The notes under the pieces are model-generated. The model saw only the letters and a list, made by a program, of their open reading frames with translations. It did no database searches and was not told the origin of the DNA. A stretch of DNA of 64,000 bases from Cinclus cinclus (Eukaryota; Chordata; Aves; Passeriformes; Cinclidae): contig NC_085046.1 in the NCBI RefSeq assembly GCF_963662255.1, positions 137,469,762-137,533,761 of the forward strand, read 5' to 3'. This document shows positions 39,201 to 53,030 of this stretch, piece after piece. The position numbers were made by a program, and so were the translations under genes. Positions within the stretch are counted from its first letter, which is position 1, and each line of letters opens with the position of its first letter.

Positions 39201-42200
39201 TCTGCAGTGCAGATAAGCTTTCTGCACCAAGAAAATGTGAATTTTACCCATACATGAAAAACTTGCAGTATTCTGAAACTTGCTTATCCCCAATGGCATG
39301 AAAACACAAAGAAAAAAAGCCTTTCTGATGTCTGATAATGATAAACATGGCTGACTTTCAGATTTGAAACTATTTAACACACACACACACGCAAAGAGAA
39401 AATGAGAGAGAAATATTTGAAAAAATTTGCAATTAAAGGAAAAAATTACTTATTACAGTAGACATCAACTAACGGATCACACTTATTTTGTGTCCGTTTA
39501 AAAAAGCAAGGGGATTTTACTTAGTGCATCGAAAAATATTCACTAGAAAACACAGCAAATATGTTGTAAAGTCATTTAAGCCACGGAGCTCATCAACGCT
39601 GTTTGCAATTATGAAATCATTTGGGGATACGGTATTTTTTTAGAAGGAATTGTTTTGCTCTTAGATGAAAACCACATCATAGTCCTTCAGACATAAATCT
39701 TTTATTGTATCTTCAAGAAAGAAGCTGGAAATTGTGCAACAAGGCGCCACTGATAAAATGTAAGAATCCCCTTGGAGTAATCTGGATGAGCTCATTACTA
39801 GAGAAAGATAACACGGTATGTCATGGTTACAAAACACTGCTTTTCCTTTTCAGTTAGTGACAGAGGAACGCAATGAACATAGTCCTGTGCACAACGTAAA
39901 ATAAAATGCTTGGCTCTTCGGGACAGCAACTGCTTTTGAGTCTTGGCTTTGATATACTTCACTTTACAGTTAGAAATATACCTCAGTCACCTTCAGGTGG
40001 ACAATTTCCTTTTCATTCATTGCAGGTACAATTAGCATCATAGCCAAGGGCTGCACATCAAAGGCAAGTAAAAGGAAAATAGCATAAGATGTAAACTGAT
40101 TAAGTGATCTGACAGAACTTATTTTGGGTGTAACCTGTGACAGTGTAAGCATTCAGACTTCATTCATTGTTTGTGGTCCCACTTTTATCCACGTCTTCTG
40201 TGTGCCTGCCCTCCATCTCCACTTGCCAATTTCTGTTATAGAGCTAAGGATTTTTCACTTCTTACAGGACTCAGATACATTTGGGTGACTGAGCCACAGT
40301 CAACACAAACTATTTTCCTTTATAAGAAATGAAGCTTCAAGGCACTGATTAACTTGCAACACTTAGTCTTTAACATGGCTTGGTAGGCCATGAAGAACAT
40401 TTTCTATGAGAGTCTAAACACAGTTTCAGAATCACTTTTGTCTGCTCCTCTGTATACCAAATAAAGGCATAGAAAAAACCCTACAAATTCCCTGAACACA
40501 AACTAAGGCAGAGGACCCAGACCCAGGTTCTACACTTTTCCTTTGATTCAGATAGTTTTCAGGAGCAGCAGTTCCAGGAACCACTTCCATCAATGTCACT
40601 GATCACAAAGGGGCCACCATCACAATTTATTTGTTACTTTCAAATGACATTGCTGCACCATAACTGCTGTATTGAACATATTATCTGTGTGTACAAATAC
40701 AGAGGCCATGCCTTCAGTTTCAGACACTACAGAGACAGTAAGGCCATTAATTCAGTCCTTTTCCTCCTCCTGTAAAATAGAAGCCTACTAGACACTCATG
40801 TAATAAAAGAATTCTGGTGCAATTTCGTTTTTTACTTAAATAATCTATATAAATCTGTGATTCTTGAGCCTAGGTTGGGTTTACCATGTGTTTACAGCAC
40901 AAAACCTATGTAGAGATGCAAGAGGAAGGACTTGAAATTACAGCCTTTCATGTTTGCCATTCCTCTTCCTGCTGTCCCAAGAATTTATTTATTTCTGTCC
41001 CAGGCAGCAATAAATGTACCCAAAACTAGGGAACAAAAAGAGTAGAAGTTAAGATCAAAATACACAGGTGAAGTAAGAAGGACTGAGGTGTAAGGTCACC
41101 CTATGACAACAGCTGACTCCTGAAGAGTATAAAAGACCTTATCCAAAACTAGTTTGCTGTTGCCAGCGAGAAGGTAAAGAAGACTCGGTAGCTGCAGTCT
41201 TTTATTCTCCGTGTCCCTTACAAGTGATCTTGATCAGCCCAGTTGGACAGACATGTTCTGGGAGTCTCGGTGATTGAAACATGACAGAATACATGTTTGG
41301 GAATGAAATCCATTCATTTTAAAATAAATGCAACCTTGCACATCCATAAGGTCTCTAGTTGAGTTTGTCACATCCTATTCTACTCCAATTAATCCTTATG
41401 CCTAACCTGATATTCCTGATGAAAATATTCTTGCTCCTGAAAATAGCTAGATACATATGCCAGATTTTAATGTCCAAAAGGCAATTTCTTCTTCCTGATA
41501 AATAACTTAAGCCAAAGGCTAAAGAATCTTTCTATGTCTAATGCTCTTGTGGTATTAGGAGTAATACAGTTCAGTAGCATCTACTGAAAACAAATAAATT
41601 CACTCATTAAAATACAGCTATTTTAGGTGGATTCATTGTTATGCACAGATCATCACTTTGTGATGCACAAATCTTCCCACAGAACCACGAGCATCTTCCA
41701 GAAAAAACAGGTACATACCAAGTACCTGAGAGCTCATTTGTTGGAAGCAACAGTTAGAGCAAGTGGAGCTGACTACCATAGCGGACAGGAAATAGTTATC
41801 CAAGGGACAAAATTCATTTATTTCCAATATAATTCTTCAACTAACAGTGTAACATCCATTTTAGATTTCTGTTGAGGACCAGTGATATAAAATGCTTCCT
41901 GTTGTAAAAAAAGAATCTTGCTTCAGTTACAAGACAGGTTAAATCCTGACTGACAAAAGGGGCACAGTATAATCATCATTTCAGAAACTGGGTTCACCAA
42001 TTTTATTTCCCAAATATTAGTTACCTTTGTGTTGATATTTACAGTCATCTTGTTCTTCTGTTTCCTGGAACTAGTTAAAGTTAAATCTCCACATGGAAAA
42101 GATTCCTAATGCACAACCTGAAAATGTCATTGAACACCTCTATAAAGTGTGCTGGAGCCTTCTGAGGAATGGTTTAACATAAAAGATAGGTATCTGTTAA

Positions 42201-45200
42201 TATTCCTAATAATTTCTAAATGTGTTCTGACAATACCCAGCTCTTGCAGAGTCAAATTGGCATCCATGGTTTACCTGAAGAGAGCAATGTCCATGCCTAA
42301 TCGTAGTGGGCTCCAAACACTCTTTGCAATTGATGGCTCTGTTGCTCTCAATGTAGGACCTATCCCTGCCCCACCTGCTGTTAATGGACTGACTTTGTCA
42401 GTGCAGCCATGCTTGGTTTTTGACATCCCTCCAACAGGAAGGACTTATTCTGGCCTTTCGGGAATGTTTCCCCGTAGCAATACACTGAAATGCAGGAAGG
42501 AACACAGACCATGTCTTTAAGAACAAGGACGTTCTGTCACAGTGTCTGAAGAAATATGGGTCCCAGAAAACCCAGTATAGCATGTTTGATAATAAATTGT
42601 TGAAATGTCTTGTAGGAACACAGCTTGAAAAAAGCAAAGTAAAAGCAGAGCATGGTGCATGGGTGCATGCTCTTGCTCAAGACATCCACCCAGTGAAGCC
42701 TACTTTGGCCTGTCCAAACTAAAAGGGGTGGATTAGACTTTTCTGGGCCTTTTCAGCTCTGAAATTAAATGATCCCATTTCACTGCATGAACGGATCTCG
42801 CTACTAGCTTTGGGTCAAGATATGGCCCAGCTCCCTAAGAAACCAAAAATATTTGGGTTTTATTATGATCTTTGAAATTTGATTGTTTCCATGTATTGTA
42901 GGTAACAGTGAGTTAACCAGTTCCTGCATTTCCAGTTAACCTTACTCTACATGTGGCTTAAATATTACACTCAGAGAACAGAGCACAAGGCATTATTTAG
43001 AAGCATGTATAAATCTATCTGCCAACAGGTTGGAGAAAATAATAGGTCCATCCAATGTAGTGGCAAAATTGGCAGTATGGTGCTGGCTAATAAGGAAAAG
43101 ATAATGAATAAAATATTGTATCAATAAAAAGAATTAATTGAATGTGTAAAATATGCAAAATTCTATAGGAGAAGTATGCTTTTGTAAAAATCTTTTGTTA
43201 GGCAAACAGACACTGAAAGCAAACTGAATTAAGATGTCTGCTTAGTTTTAGCAAAATGTTCTTCCGTTTTGATGAGGAATAAAAGAACAAAATTCAATTG
43301 AGAAGTGAATTTATTTCTAACAGATACAGGCATCCAAGTAGCACTGTACATCCAAAATCCAGACAAAATGAGACTTCTTTAAACTTCTGTTTACATTCCC
43401 TGTAACATAGGTTTGTCTGCTCTGAGCTGAGGCACACAAGTAAGTCCTCCCTTGCAGGAAATCCAGTCTTACCTGGAGCCCACACTGTGATGTAGCACAA
43501 AGTCATGGTCTTTGTCTTTCATATAAAGTAATCAACCAAAAGGAAGGACATTTATGGCAAAGTCATACTGCAAGACACAAGCCCATGCTCACAGAAGCCC
43601 CTGAGAGACCAGGGAAATCAAAACCAAGACCACATGATGCTGCACTGGAAGAAGTTTTCAGTGTCAAAAGTTTAGTAAAGCTCAGCCTGTGCTCCCTTGC
43701 TACCATCCAACGTCTGCAACTTTGGCAGGTGCTTCCACACCTTCTGAAGTTTTGATTCTCCTGAACAATAGGGATAGAGCATTTGTGTGTTGGCAGACAC
43801 AGATCTGCAAGTTAAGACTTTAATAATTTGGTAGAGCTGTCTGATGTTACCACCTATGGGTTACAGAGGGCCTTAAAACCCATTGAAAATAATACATAAT
43901 GACATAACAATAAAAATTTAGATATTAGAACAACACAGAATTTGCTGACTTACTGCAAGTCTCCATATTATACAAATGGCACACACTAGGTCTGATAGCA
44001 ACTTTAAACCCCTTTTTTCTATTTTCTTTTTTACCTCAATGTGTATTATCTGAAGCAAACTTTCAGTAGATGAATAGAACTATTTTGTGTGAGCTCTACC
44101 ATTATGAGACACTATCTCAGAAAAAGAGAACCAAGATATTCAAGGCAGCTTCTGCTTTGAAGAGAGAAAACATAATTGTTTTTACAAAGTATGGCAAGAA
44201 AAGATTTCCTCATTTTAATGGCAAGGAAAGGTGTACAAAGTCAATTAATGCCCCTCCACTCACAGGTGGTCATAAGCACAGGAGCAGCCACACTGGTCAG
44301 CTCAGAAATCCATTGGCCTCTGTCCATCTCTAACCATCAGTGGCTATTTCATGGAAAAAATATTATAAATAAAGCAAATTAAGAGTGTTTTCCCCAGTGT
44401 ATTCTTTTGGTTTCTGAGAACCATTCAGCAGGGCCTTCCTGAGGTGTGATTGGATCTATACCATTATTTTCAGCAGCTATCAATGCACATCTTCATCTTT
44501 TCCTGCAGAAAGTAATTTTTGAAATCACTCTGTCTTGATTGCTTAGAATTATCTATTACGTTTGTGTCATTTTGTCATCTGTGATCATCATCTACTATTA
44601 CTTTATGACCTTGCCTTCACACATTTACCCTCATCTAGTGGGATCCCATGGTCCTTCAGTTACAGAGTTGTTTTTTTTATGAGAATGAGAGCTAAGTTCA
44701 CCAAAAAAATGGTTTCAAAAAGAAGATTCCAATCTTTCATTTTATTATAAATTACTGAACTATTTTCAATAATATCTATACCATACATGAGCAGGTTATG
44801 AAATCCTGTTTTAAAATTATATTTATTTGTATAATAAAAATAAGGATAATAATAAATAGAATGTAAATATAGTCAGACCACAGGATATGTAGGGATCAGT
44901 TCTTGGAATGAGATTCACATCCTTGAAGGGAGAGAATTTCCAGAAAGCTTGATATATTTGGTATGAGATCTTTAGAGGTAATGATCAAATGTGTTCACCT
45001 GACAAGCAGGTAAACTATTGTATTTCAAAGTTTATTACTGCCATTATCACTAGGTCATGCACCTCTATAAATAAACAAGAAACAAAAACCTCATCAATGT
45101 TATAGCTATGTCATCAGAACAATTATTTTTTCATTAGGGACTCCAGTATGATTGATTTTAAAAGGCAGTTAAAAAGAAAACTGTTTTAGTCTACTGGATT

Positions 45201-46700
45201 AAAAACAAACAACAAGAAAATAAAGGAGTAAAGAACTGATGGATTAAAATGCACACAGGAAAGAAAACATTTTTCAAAAGCTAGGATAAAAAGAATTCAG
45301 TTCCAAATCAACAAAAAAACTGGCAAAAGGCAGGAATCCAGACTCCCTCAGATTTATGCTTTATCTGCCAATTAGCATTAGCAGGCCTGATCTAGGTGTC
45401 TCGCCAGCTTGTGGTATCATAAAAAAACAACAAACCTTGAATGTGTTATCAGCACAGAATGTGTAATTACTTAAAGCATCAGCTGAAAATTACAGTGTGA
45501 TGAATTTGTAAATTTGTATATATTTATTATAGAGATAAAGTTGTTGGAGTAGATATAATCTATACTTGTGTTTAAAATCCTGGTTTCAACTATTTCAGTG
45601 CCAGCAAATTTTATATTGAAAATAAACACTAGTAAAATGGTAATGGATTGTGATACCGGAGCAACATATAATTTTTTCTGGCCAACTGCTGTTCCTCATC
45701 TGAAGAAAATAATCTTGAGTCACTGACAGCACAGATTCTTATCCATGTGACTGGAAGGATGCAAAGTTAAACATGTTTACACAATTGCAAGATGGGATCA
45801 CTTGCTAAAGTCAGCCTGATCTTTCAAGGCTGTCACTCAGAGATCACAGACAATAGCACACAGAATAGCTGCTGAATGATGCTAATACTGTAATTATTAA
45901 ATAAATAACAATTAAACCCTAAATTATTCAAATGTGCAATTAAGAAAAACAACTTCTCTTGCTTCTGAAATGACTGAGATTCTATTTTCCCCAAAATAAA
46001 CAAAGATTTGCCTACATCAAATGTTATTCAGCAGCAACTAAACAGATATGTACAAATGACCTGAGGGGAAAATAAAGTCTGCATTATACTATATCTCAAA
46101 TTTGATGATAAATATTATCATTTTTCTTTTCAAATCTCCTGTATATCAATTGCTGAGTAGTACTGTTTCCATTTTATTCCCATTTACTAACTCCCATCTA
46201 ACTCCCATCATCTCTCTAATGCCACGTACTTCACAAGCCCTGTGAAAAGAAGACATCTTTTTTGATTTCTCAGCATAATACTTCAGACAGTAAAGCCTTT
46301 TTTTTCAGTGAATACTCTCTATCATGCTTCCCTAACTAAATAACAATGTTCCTGTGGATTTGCATGTGTAATTTATAAAAGTTTTTGAAAATCTTCTCCA
46401 TTGCATTGATATGAAATATGTATTCCTCTGTTACCACTGACATTTATTTTATAAATATAAATTTGAAAGAGGATAAGAATTTCCTCTTCAAGTTAAGATT
46501 GCAGAAAATTTTCAAGTTTCCTGGTGAAATGAAGCCAAGGCTCTTTGATACTATTCACCTAATATAAGGAAGAGACAGACATGTCAGGACAGGCAATAGC
46601 AGCATGATTACAGGATATATCCAAGTCGTCAATCTGAAACAAAGAAAATGTTGTCAAAAACCCCACATTCCTGCAAAATATTAGTGTGTTCGTAAGGTGA
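36236..46700. other. A+T-rich non-coding DNA
   Basis: No exon or transposon was recognised over about 10 kb. A TATAAAAG motif sits at 41128-41135 in a slightly G+C-richer stretch (see findings). There is a short CA array near 39379-39392. Open frames up to 123 codons lack splice or domain support. Confidence 0.5.
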
Positions 46701-46749
46701 TTTTATATATATATATAAATATAAAAATATTTTTATATAAAAATATTTT
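46701..46749. repeat. AT-rich self-complementary repeat
   Basis: A (TA)n run is followed by two copies of the palindrome AAAAATATTTTT separated by ATAT. The strand can fold on itself, and the tract is likely unstable or low-melting. Confidence 0.85.
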
Positions 46750-49700
46750 GTTAGCAGAGTCCTAATACTTTCTTAAAGAATATTCAAGGGAAGAAGCAGA
46801 AATAAACTGTGAAGTATAAATACTTTTTCTAGACATCATATTACCTTCAAAGAGGTAACTGCAACAAGTGTCCTTCAGATCAAAGTTAATAAACTGGAAA
46901 ATGAAGTTTATTTCATGGCTATAGCAACTGGAGATATTTGCCTGCTTCTTTCCTCATTAATACTGTGTCTAGTAGCAAGGTTAAAGAAAATAAAAATCAG
47001 CAATGAACATAGTCAGTGAGGGAGCAGAAACAAATGAAAATGTGTTCAATTCAATGTGGTGCAAATCCATGGATGCAACTGGGCCCTCTGTACTATGCTG
47101 CAAGAAATATCACACACAATATTGAAGAAAAAAAAAGGCAGATTAATCCTATTCTTTGTGCCAGGCTTTGTTTCTTTGTTTGTAGAGTTGTCTTCTTTAC
47201 CTTGGTTTTGCTTCTTTAGAGGAAAATCAGGTGGAGAAGGTTGAGAATTCACTTGTAGAAGCAGGAGCTGGTTTTCCTCACTACTACAGGCAAAGCAGGA
47301 GTGAAAACAGCACTGGAGCTGCAGACAAGCAGAAGGTGACCGATCAAAACAGCTTGTCTGAGTCTGAGCAGTACCCAGTAGCTCTCGGGCTTGTTAGAGT
47401 CCAAGAAGAGAAGAGGGGAAAAAAAAAAAAGTGTGGTAGCACAGCAAGCAAAGCAGATGGAGCACCATGCTGTTCTTTTCTTGTATTTCTCTGTGTCTTC
47501 AGCTTTTGGTTGACTGCTTGCAGGATGAGCCTGCTTGGCTCAGGGAAGCAGGAATAAAGCAGATCTCTCTGAAGCACTGACCTGCTACTCAGAGCTGACT
47601 TGCACAAGCAACCTGCTTTCAGTCCCCTCCACTGTAAGAGCATTACTTGAGGAGTTCAGGTGAGAAGACCTGTTACTGTAGGTGTCTCTGCAGAAGGATA
47701 TTGACTTTCTGTACAGAATTGAAAATACTTTCATGAAGTGCTTAAGTTAGACAGGGTGATCCTGGGCTCATAATTAAAGAAATAATGGTTATCAGTGGTG
47801 ATCTGGGATTGCGGCTTTTCTTTGTCCTTGCCATATCAAAGGTGTGTCTTTCTGTTATGGAAGGAAATGGCAAAAAACCACCATCCTAAAAGAAGAGAGT
47901 CATCATAGAGCTGAACCCCAGGTCTGGAATAATTGTTCCATCTTAAGCAATGAAAAGTAAAAACTGCTCCATGATTTCTTTCATCTGGCATACAGCACCT
48001 TACCTAACGCATGCACTTCCCATTGGAGACCCAGATGGCAAATACCTCCCAGAGAGCAAAGCCAGCCTTGTCCTCCTAGCCCTGAGGGCACACTGCTGTG
48101 GGTGTCCTGTTTGTGCCATGAAGCCTGTGGCACTAATGGCTTTTTCTGGTTGTTCTGTAGCTGTAAGTACCCACACTATGTCCCCTATCTTTTTGGGTGC
48201 TATAAAAATATCCCATAACCATAAACCCAAATGTCTAATTTTTTTCTAACAATTTGTCCCAGACAGTTATAAATTTTTAAACAAAGCTGCAGAGATTAAA
48301 CAAATGGATATCTGCTTAGCATTCTTGTGACTGCAGCCAGTAAATCTATTTCATCATTACAGTGTTGCAAAAACAAATATCCTCTATGGTATTTGTAGTT
48401 GCCAAAAATAAACAGAAGAGAATAATACACTGTTTCTGTGAGACTAACACCTAAGCTGTTTGTGGGAAGGTAGCCTAAACAGGATGTGCTGATAAAGACT
48501 GATATGCCTGCATGTACCAATAATTGGTCTTCAGTCTGTATTTTCTCAAATATTCTATATAGCAGTATTTCTGATATATTATGCTTTCTCTTCTAAGCTT
48601 TAGAAAACGGCTTGAGCCATCCAGTGTTTGATTCATCCTGAATGCAAAAATTAGCAATCAAAAGCTTAGAAAGCAAAGACAAATATAAGTAAATAGAAAT
48701 ATTAAATTGTAAACAGATAAAATATTTGACTGATTGCATTACTTCATTCCATTTTTAATGCAATAAAATTCTAATACTTTGTACTCCTGTACAGCTGTCA
48801 AAATTTTTTGCTTATTTGTAGCAGTCACAATTTCAGTTGTGCAGTTCCAAAAGTCATTTAGATGTATTTTATCTAATTTGATCATTCTAATACACAATAT
48901 GCACAAATAAAAGTAAATCACATGCTATTTGCCATAAAGCTTACACGCACAGTTTCTTTTTTTTCATACTTATTCATAAATACACATACATATACATTAT
49001 ATGCACAGATTTCTAGGGACAGTAGGGCAGATATAGAGCTGTAACCACTGCAACTACTTAGGGTCCTGAAGTTTCTCATCCTCAAATTGCTTACATTGCC
49101 AACAGGAGTTTAGGTTAAATGTATACAAGGTGGTTTGTCTCCATAATTTCATCCTGGTTTTCTCCATCATCCATATATGACTTTTTCCTACTTAAGGGTT
49201 CTTCTTCAATAAAACATTAGTCCACAAATCAACTGTGGAACAATTTTTTTTTATATTTTTAAAGCATAATAATTTTATGTCAGACATTAACAGATAAATG
49301 TAATGAATAGATACATTTCTCCAGCAATTATATATTTTTTTAAGCATAGTGGACATAATTTACTTCAGAGCACTAATTATGCCATTAAGCAGTCTCTGCT
49401 TCTTATTCTTGGTTGTTACTAACCAGAGATTACATCTTTCTCCTCCCTTCCTCCTCTCTGATGAGAAGGGGTCTTATAAGAGTGGCAGGACACAGTAGGT
49501 AAAGAATTAATGTGCTCAACCTGAAAGTAATGAAATCTTGATAACGCAACACAAAGTTAAATAATGAGGCAAAACCCAACTTTCTGTTGTTTGTTGTTTG
49601 GATTTTTTTCTAGAGTGAAAATGTACTGCAGGGATTAGATAAACTGCTGCAAATTCATCTGGAAAGCAATAACTAAATGAAAGGTTCTGCTCCATCCCAA

Positions 49701-49904
49701 AAAGGTAGCAGAAACTATTCCAGGACACACAAGTGGCAGTATCCTAAACCTTCTGCTTTGCAGGTTAATAATTTATAACCTCCTGGGTTTAGCTGCTTTT
49801 GGAAAACACTGGATTTAAATACAATTTTTTTTTCCACTATTGCACACAAGGAACCACCCAGTGCTATTCTTGGTCCTGCTCAGCATCTGAGGCCAGAGCA
49901 GCAC
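46750..49904. other. Non-coding DNA, one weak exon-like spot
   Basis: A pyrimidine tract ending TTTTGCTTCTTTAG at 47219 is followed by an open + frame to 47557, but the only nearby donor (AAG/GTGACC at 47336) is weak. The resulting phase does not fit the candidate exon at 54552. Nothing else was recognised. Confidence 0.4.
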
Positions 49905-50210
49905 CGCAGTCCTGTGCCAGCGCTGCGGCGGCTGCCTGTGGGTGTGAAGAGCCGGGATCCCTGTCTGGAGCTCCGAGCCAGCAGCAGCCCTGACAAAACA
50001 CCACGTTTATTGGCAAACCTTATTTCTCCTGCAAGGAGTAATTTTTCTGTAATGATAGAGGTTTTGCTGGGAGACACTGAGTTCTTTGTTGGTTTCGCAT
50101 CGCGGTGCTGCTCACACAGCCATGGCCTCAGAGGAAAACGCGGCAGCGACACAAATCAGGATATGGCTCTTCCCTGTGGGCTGCTTCTGAATGCTCCTTT
50201 CCCGATGGAG
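49905..50210. promoter_or_regulatory. Small CpG-rich islet, possible promoter or enhancer
   Basis: About fifteen CpG dinucleotides lie within roughly 300 bases (for example in GCGCTGCGGCGGCTG, ATCGCGGTG and AACGCGGCAGCGAC), in a region otherwise nearly free of CpG. My hand count suggests a CpG observed/expected ratio near the usual 0.6 island threshold. Both strands are open here (125 codons on +, 90 on -), a side effect of few A+T-rich stop codons. It could be an unmethylated regulatory element, a first exon or a young unrecognised insertion. Confidence 0.35.
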
Positions 50211-53008
50211 GTGAAGCTCTGTATGAAATATATGAGCAAAGCCTTCATTCCTGTGGTTATTAAAGATATTACACAGTCTTTCACAAGATGAAACATGCTC
50301 TTTGTCCTGATCAAATTCAGAAAGATATAATTTATCTACTATCTTCTTTTGACTGAATGAAATGTTCATGCCCTCCTGCCCAATGTTAAATAAGGCTGGT
50401 TTCCTCCTAATGATGATGGAGCCATACCTGTATGCAACTTCATGTCTCCAGTCATTCTTCACAATGAAAAAAAAAAACATGTAATTTTTAATCTCTCAGG
50501 TCTACTAATATGATTTTATTTTGTCTGCTTCCATGAATAAATCTTTCAATACTGAGGTATTTGGAGCAGAGGAAGTTACTTTTCTTAATTAAGTCATCTA
50601 GACTATATATAAATCTGTAGCAATCTATAAAAACATGTCATTATATTCCCAAAGGACAAACAGAAATCATAACAAGAAATTGCTCTATTTACCAGCAAGG
50701 CACAAGGGCAATATAAACTGTAAAAAAGTCACTCAAAGACTACCATGGTTTGGCTCTACCAAATTTTAGAAGTTTTCCCCAGAGAAGAACCCTGAGGAAT
50801 AAAATTAATTTGTAAGAAAACAGCACATCCAGAGGTGAGAACAGTTAGGAACTAAGTCTCCGGCGTTTTCTGTACCCCTCTGTGACAGTTCTGCCATTTT
50901 CTGCAATAATTTCTTTCACAATTTATCTGACTCTTTAGCACCCCTGCTGAAGGTTCCCACACCAAACATTGTTTCTATGGGTGAGCCACTGTTATATCAC
51001 TTTGCTGCAGTTATGTGTCAATGACAACTGATACCACAATAATTGTCTTCATTTTAAGTCCATTAAAAATCACCTTGATCTTGTATTATTTCCAATTTAC
51101 TGCATAAATTCTAAGACTTGTGCAGAAAAAACAATAACTTCAGCTGGAATTGAATGCCTCAATTCTCTATTTTCTGAGTAAGAGACTCCTCTGTGTACTC
51201 TTCCCTTGGTAAGTAATGTCTCTTCCAGAAAACAATATCTGAGTCTGCTTAGAATTATTTTTGACTAGTGATGATAAGTGATTATTATGGTGTAGCCCTT
51301 ATATCTAAAACAAGCAATTACTTACATTGTATGTGCATCTATACAAGGATTGTGTATAAAATATCCATGAAAATGGGGCTTTAATAGGCCTGTGCTCTTC
51401 AGCAGCATATTTAAATTGAAAAACAAGGCCAAATACTTCACAGTTTCCCTTGCAAATATCTTAAACAGCTTGCTTCAATGGGTTGGCTTCCCTGGGGGAG
51501 AGGAAAGGAGCACAGCTATAGGGAATAATGACTGAACAACATCAGTTTCATAGACAATTCATCTGTTCTGTGGGACTTGATGGAAAAGGTTAACCATGAA
51601 AGCAGAGAGGAGTGAAAATTAATTAGGGTAAAATGAAGCTTCCAGAGATCCTCCACCATAGGGGGAAGGAGCCATCATTAAACAAGTGCAGACTGTTATC
51701 ATACAAGCCCACGTTTTGTAGCCTGTGCCATGCCAGACCCAAAATCTGGAGGACAGAGATTCCTTCAGCTCCCTGTCCCGGCTGCTCCTCAGATCTGAAG
51801 CAGCCTAGGGTAGATGCTCAAAGACAAGAGCAGCATTTTTATTTGGCTTATTATTAAAGTAAACAAATAATCCAGACTAAAGAATGCATATATATGGGAA
51901 GGGTGTAAAAGCTGAGCAGAAAGTAGAGATTTTACCAGAGAGACAGTGCTTTTGGCAGATGTGGATATAAACTGGATCAAACAACTGGTACGGTGAGTTC
52001 TCAGGCTTGGTTGTAAGGGAGCAGTTACAGAACAGTAGGTAGAGTTTTGTAATCACTGTCACAAGGTTTAAGAGCTAGAAGGGAAAAGGAGGCAATGGGG
52101 AGTGGATTTCTGGGATGCAGTCAATGGGTGACATTGTCCTTCTGCTGCACGTCCCAGAGCAAACCTGCTCACAGCTGAGGGCAAAATCCAAAGAAAACAA
52201 AAAGGTACCTAAAGTGCAACTCATGAACAATTTAGATGCCTATGAAGAAGACAGAGAGCCAAAAAAACCTTCACCTAACTTGTTTAGGCACCTGAGAGGC
52301 TGTAGGCACTGAAGATTTGTTTCAAATCTCTAAACTCTGCTACCATGTACCCAGAGGCAGCATCGCCTTGGCTGAGCTGCCTGAAAGCGATGGGGAGTCA
52401 CAGTCTGGGTGTCCCTGGACTGCAGGTAACATTCCATGGCCACCTCCAGCTAAAGTTCAGCCCCTGCTGCCATGGCCCCACTCCCACCCCCATGACACTG
52501 GGATCCACCTGCTGAGTGACCGTCCTGCAGCAGTGGGACTGCAGCACTTGCTGCTGCCTGACTGCAGGGAACAACATTCCAGGTCCAGGAGAAGCCACGT
52601 TAGGGAGGAGCTGGAGAGGGATTTCCTGCTGCAGCTGGGGTCCACCATAAACTTAATGTTTCAGAAATGCATTCGGGAGGAAGCAAGAAGGGAACCTAGT
52701 CCTGCTACATAATTGCAGGGTAATCAGCTGAATAGGGAAGACTCTTGTATCTCTGTCTCTAACACTGCCCACGCTCTTAGTTGGGGAGAGCTGTGCCACA
52801 AAAAAAGGAGAAGTAAAAACCCAACCTAGGTCTTCCACATCTTCTTTGTTTTCTTACAATAACACTATACAGAACAGAGAACTTCTACTCTTCATCTGTG
52901 GGTTTGGAGAGGTTTTTTACTAAAGTAGCCAAAACGACAGTGCCTTTTTCCTGAATTCCACAGAGTTGCATGGTCTGGGAGCACAGCTTATAGGATGCCC
53001 CTCAGGGG
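50211..53008. other. Non-coding DNA
   Basis: No exon or transposon was recognised. A G+C-richer stretch at about 52340-52700 is open for 131 codons on the + strand and partly on the - strand. It has no splice signals or recognisable domains. Confidence 0.45.
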
Positions 53009-53030
53009 AGCAGAGCAGAGCAGAGCAGAG
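53009..53030 (+). repeat. (AGAGC)n short tandem repeat
   Basis: Four copies of the pentamer AGAGC. Confidence 0.9.

Noticed and set aside
47220..47335. Exon-like stretch with a good pyrimidine tract and acceptor
   Set aside because: The donor AAG/GTGACC is weak and its phase (0) does not fit the phase-1 entry of the exon at 54552; no recognisable protein.
49880..50291. Open frames on both strands across the CpG islet
   Set aside because: Low A+T content reduces stop codons in both directions; neither frame has a recognisable product.
51900..51974. Exon-like open stretch before GGTGAGTT
   Set aside because: The donor-like site is good, but no pyrimidine tract or acceptor precedes it and the frame has a stop just upstream.
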